NCBI GenBank assembly: GCA_037957365.1
Contig: JARHVA010004093.1
Location: 1,332,501-1,396,500 of the forward strand
Source: Torreya grandis
Lineage: Eukaryota; Streptophyta; Pinopsida; Cupressales; Taxaceae
Direction: 5' to 3'
Length of the DNA stretch: 64,000 bases
Part shown: in pieces, positions 60,517 to 64,000 of the stretch
Layout of the letters: each line of letters opens with the position of its first letter
How positions within the stretch are numbered: the stretch's first letter is position 1
The notes under the pieces: generated by a model
Database searches by the model: none
Told to the model about the DNA's origin: nothing
What the model saw: only the letters and a program-made list of their open reading frames with translations
Translations under genes and position numbers: made by a program

Positions 60517-62295
60517 TGTTTAACCCTAAAATGATCTAAATTGGGGTTATCTATATGTTAAAGGGATATATAAAAATGAAATGGTAAACATGCTATAATC
60601 ATATATATCGTATGCCAAATAGATGTTAAAGTTAGATATAAGCATACACTAAATTTATTATGTTGAGATAGTTTAATTATGGAAAGTAACATTATGTTAG
60701 ATATATAAATGAAAAAAGTGAACTACTTATCTTGTTATGATGATAATATAGTTATGGATCTAGAACCTATGGAGATTAGGTGGGAAAGATATTTTATAAC
60801 AACTTTCATATTTTAGTTTTGATGCTTTTGGCTCCCTATATGGTAATGTCATCCTAAGATGATTAAATCGATGTTGTTATCTATGTTTGACAGTAGCATC
60901 CTATATAAAACATATATTTAAATAGGATGTGACTACCTAGATGCTTTTGGGTTTTCATTTGCATTCACTCTAGTAAATTTAGATCTTATTCATAGATTAT
61001 CACTCCTTATAAATGAAATGACATAAGAGTGATAATCAAATCTATAACAAGCCAATTAGATGATAAACCCATATATAAGTATACAACAAATTTATTACGA
61101 TGAGATATTCTAGATATAGAAATTAAAAATATGCTAGATATAAAAATGATAAAAAAAGTGAAGTACTTAGCTAGTTACGATGTTAATATAATTCTAGATC
61201 TAGAACATGTGGAAAGTAAGTTGGAAGGAGTTTTTGAAATAGTTGTCATATTTTGACTCTGAGGCTTTTCCCTTGGGATAGTAATGTTATCTTAATATGG
61301 TTCCATCAATGTTAGTTTATATGTTTGGCTCTAATATCTTGTAAAAAATAACCATTAAAATAGGATGTGACCACCTAAATGCTTTTGGGTTTTGTTTCAC
61401 CTTGGCTCTAGTGCATTGAGATCTAGATCATGGACTATCAACCCTTGTGAAATGGAAAAACCCTCTTTTGCCATCTTCATAGTGACTTTGGGCGGGGGGA
61501 ATGGGTTAGTGGGAACATGGTATATAGATACCCAAAATACCCCATTATTAGTGATAACTTCTTACATAGACAATACTATAGAAGAGGTCCTCAGACTCAT
61601 GTAGTTCTCCCTTATGTGTTGTCTTATGTGTGAATCATACAACATGTGAAAAAAAAGTATAATAGTGACGTAGATTATAACTTATTAGATTGATATCTTG
61701 GGATTTTACATTATTATTTAAGTATTATAGATGTGTATTACCTATAACTAGTATGGAAATAGGAATAAATAAAGAAGCTTTGTTCAATTGAATGCTCTTT
61801 GAATGTTCTTTGTATTTTGCTAGGTATTCATAATTTTTGTTGGTATGGAATGAATGAGGGTTGATATTGTATTTATATTAATAATTTTGGAGTAATAATT
61901 CACATTAAATAACTCAAGTTAACCATTAATATATGTTTTATTTATAAATTGGATGACTTTAAGGCATTAAACATTTACATCGAGATAAGATAGTAACATC
62001 AATGCTATTGTTTATTTTGAATGTTAGTGTCCATAGAGTAGGAAAGTATGTACATGTTTATAACTTATAGATATGGAATATAAGTACATTTTAATAATTA
62101 TTGGAAATATATAATACCTATGTCATCAACATAAGATTAGTAAAACTAAGAGATATAAGCCAAGGTGCAGAAAGATAGAGTAGATGGAAGATTTACAGAA
62201 GCAAAAAAGGTAAAGAACTGAGAGGAATATCCAAGGTTTGATCTTTCCAAGTGCACAAGGTTGAGGTGATTTATAACCATAAAATATTATTTATA
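60517..62295 (-). repeat. E4 5' LTR (right copy) with internal duplication
   Basis: Matches 36117-37438, but about 437 bp near its left side occur twice (AAATGAAATG at 60574 and again at 61011). Without the duplication its length (about 1.34 kb) equals the left copy. It ends TTTATA where the left copy ends CTACA. The 70-codon ORF at 61392-61604 is chance. Confidence 0.8.
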
Positions 62296-64000
62296 ATATG
62301 TTCATCAGGTAAGCTTACACAATTTCCATAATGAACCCATCATGGATAGGGAAATTTTATAACTAAAAAGGGTAGTTTTGTCACCATAAAGGGAGGCTCT
62401 ATCATTAGTGGGAAATTTTTAATAAAAGACCAAGGTAAGATTTAAAGTCCAAAAAAGGGGGTTTTAGTGTGTCTAAGAGAGAGAGGAGGAATAATAGGGT
62501 GAGGGATATCCATATAATTCCCATTTAAGAGATTATTACAACATTACTAGACTTATTGTGTCAAACATATTGCACTATGAAAAAAAGGGAGCATACATGT
62601 TACCCCCTTTGATGGATGCCTTATCATGGATTTATGAGGGTGTGGTATTAATAAAGTGTCATTGTAACAAGGAAATAAAAGGTTATATATACTTGATTTA
62701 CCTACTTAAATAGTGAGAAAAGCCAATCAAGACTCTACACAACCTGTGAGCAAAAAACAAGAATGAAGTAAAATTTGAAAATAAAACATAAAATTAAGTG
62801 ACATAATCATACTTTGGATAAGAATGCATATTTTGTGTGTATAAAATATAATACTACCTGGATTGTCTTGTTAGGGGACTGGGTCTAGTGTTAGATTGTC
62901 ATATACCTAAAAAACCATAAAAGTATGTTTTAAAAGATATAAAAATTTTAAATTATTATATTTAGAGAATAAATCATAAAATATAGTAACAATATGACTT
63001 AACAATACAAAAATATATTAAAATTTGGAAAACATGCCAAAATTGGAATATTTTTGAACTAAAATAACTAATTTAGCAGCCTAATATATTCAAAAACATA
63101 CCAAAAATAATTTATTTATGCCATTTACTTTGAAGATATTTTGAGATATAAAACACCTATGACCATTTTTATCAATAAGGTATTCAATACATGAGGACGA
63201 TGAGATTATGGTGAACATACTGGTAGGAGGATCTATCAGGCATGATCAAGTAAGTTTTGTTGACTTTTTTCATTTTTGCCCCAATTTTGATTTTTTCTTT
63301 AAACTTTAAAAAAAATATAGTGAAATTCAAAATATTTATCTTTGAAATTATTTATAGGGGATAGATAAAATATATATAATTTTTTTGAGACTTTGGCATG
63401 TTTTGAGGGATGTGGGAGGGAATGTCATGGATAGATAGAACATTTGGCCTTTATAAGGTGGTGGTTACATAATTCCTATGGTGGTATTGTAATCACCATA
63501 ATGAATTTATTTTATTTCCTTTTTAGGGTGCTTATAGAACCACCTGAAGTGATTAGATAATTTTATAGGGTGTTTACATAATTATTTTAGGGTTGTTTCA
63601 CAATCACCACCTACAATTAAGGGTAGTCCTATGCACTGGAATTAAGAAGGAATTTTGACTTATTTTTTAGATTATAATTGATTCCAAAGATAACTAAGGA
63701 TTTTATTACTATTTTAGGGTAAGTATATATTATGGATAAGAGATCAAAACTAGGATTAGATCCCTTGAGTCTTGGCACTTCTAATGGTTGATGAGTTGGT
63801 CATTATTTATCACACAAATATTTTGAAGATATCATGGGAAAGGATCATCCTCACATCTACTTATCTTATATGTGACCTTATGACCTAATGGTACCCTAAC
63901 TAGAATAAATTCATATTATGTTTGATTTATATCAGATTATAGGTCTTCCTATGATTGGATGATTATTATCTATATGAGATGTTGAGAGCACCATGAGGCC
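62296..64000 (-). other. Probable internal region of a further gypsy element of the E4-E6 family
   Basis: Contains TGTTACCCCCTTTGATGGATG near 62600, resembling the purine-tract/hairpin motif of E4 (GTCCCCTTTGATGTGAGGG near 38450), and a T-rich tract near 63260-63310 like those of E4-E6. No gene is seen. The window ends before further landmarks. Confidence 0.35.

Larger units (their letters stand above)
36117..62295 (-). mobile_element. E4: Ty3/gypsy-type element, host of E5
   Basis: Defined by homologous copies 36117-37438 and 60517-62295, a polypurine tract on the minus strand beside the left copy, a retropepsin on the minus strand (40420-40700), and near-matching 5-bp flanks. Internal sequence is 37439 to about 41015 and 60154-60516; the rest is E5 and its passengers. 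No RT or integrase is seen, and most of gag seems lost. The left copy is the 3' LTR and the right copy the 5' LTR. Confidence 0.72.

Overview
The window looks like intergenic chromatin of a seed plant with a large, repeat-rich nuclear genome. It is strongly AT-rich, and CpG dinucleotides are rare. I found no credible host gene, rRNA, tRNA or CRISPR array. Nearly everything recognisable is decayed LTR retrotransposon of plant type: Ty3/gypsy with gag, retropepsin and dual RNase H, Ty1/copia with UBN2-type gag, and a probable plant-mobile-domain ORF. Every coding domain is broken by stops and frameshifts, many of the TGG/CAG/CGA to TAG/TGA kind expected after cytosine methylation decay. Almost all short ORFs longer than 60 codons are chance, microsatellite or fragment ORFs. 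I cannot name the species.

Left half (1 to about 33.6 kb), three nested elements. E1 is a plus-strand Ty3/gypsy element with gag, protease, an RNase H upstream of RT, RT, a second RNase H and integrase. Its RT is split at 5219/27784 by E2, a 22.5-kb plus-strand gypsy insertion with 1.2-kb LTRs (5224-6404 and 26581-27779). Removing E2 and one target-site copy rejoins the RT reading frame. E2 carries gag and protease but no visible RT or integrase, and has tandem repeats and a probable antisense plant-mobile-domain (PMD) ORF towards its 3' end. Inside E2 sits E3, a minus-strand copia-type element with about 2.35-kb LTRs (14154-16506 and 19838-22212). Its internal region encodes only a gag with five decayed zinc knuckles.

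Middle (30.2 to 36.1 kb): an 82-bp tandem duplication, a 93-unit (CA)n and an opposed about 85-unit (TG)n tract 460 bp apart, a region rich in a GATTAGGT-like motif that may be the 3' LTR of E1, and AT-rich unassigned DNA.

Right half (36.1 to 62.3 kb), a second nest, with all gypsy parts on the minus strand. E4 (36117-62295, LTR pair plus near-perfect target duplication) contains E5 (LTR-like copies near 41.0-42.2 and 59.1-60.2 kb). E5 contains E6 (LTR-like copies near 53.0 and 57.7-59.1 kb) and E7, a full-length plus-strand Ty1/copia element (46705-52774) with LTRs, an initiator-Met-type primer site, gag, PR, INT, RT with YVDD, RNase H and a polypurine tract. E4, E5 and E6 each retain a recognisable retropepsin (PR) and 3' tandem repeats, but I see no RT or integrase in any of them. 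From 62.3 kb to the end is probably internal sequence of another element of this family.

The most interesting points are the apparent gag/PR-only gypsy family with variable 3' tandem repeats, the antisense PMD-like ORF, the gag-only multi-knuckle copia element, the G-quadruplex motif in the copia leader, and the convergent CA/TG microsatellites. I saw no evidence of a new enzymatic system. All domain calls are by-eye matches to remembered family patterns, without a database search.
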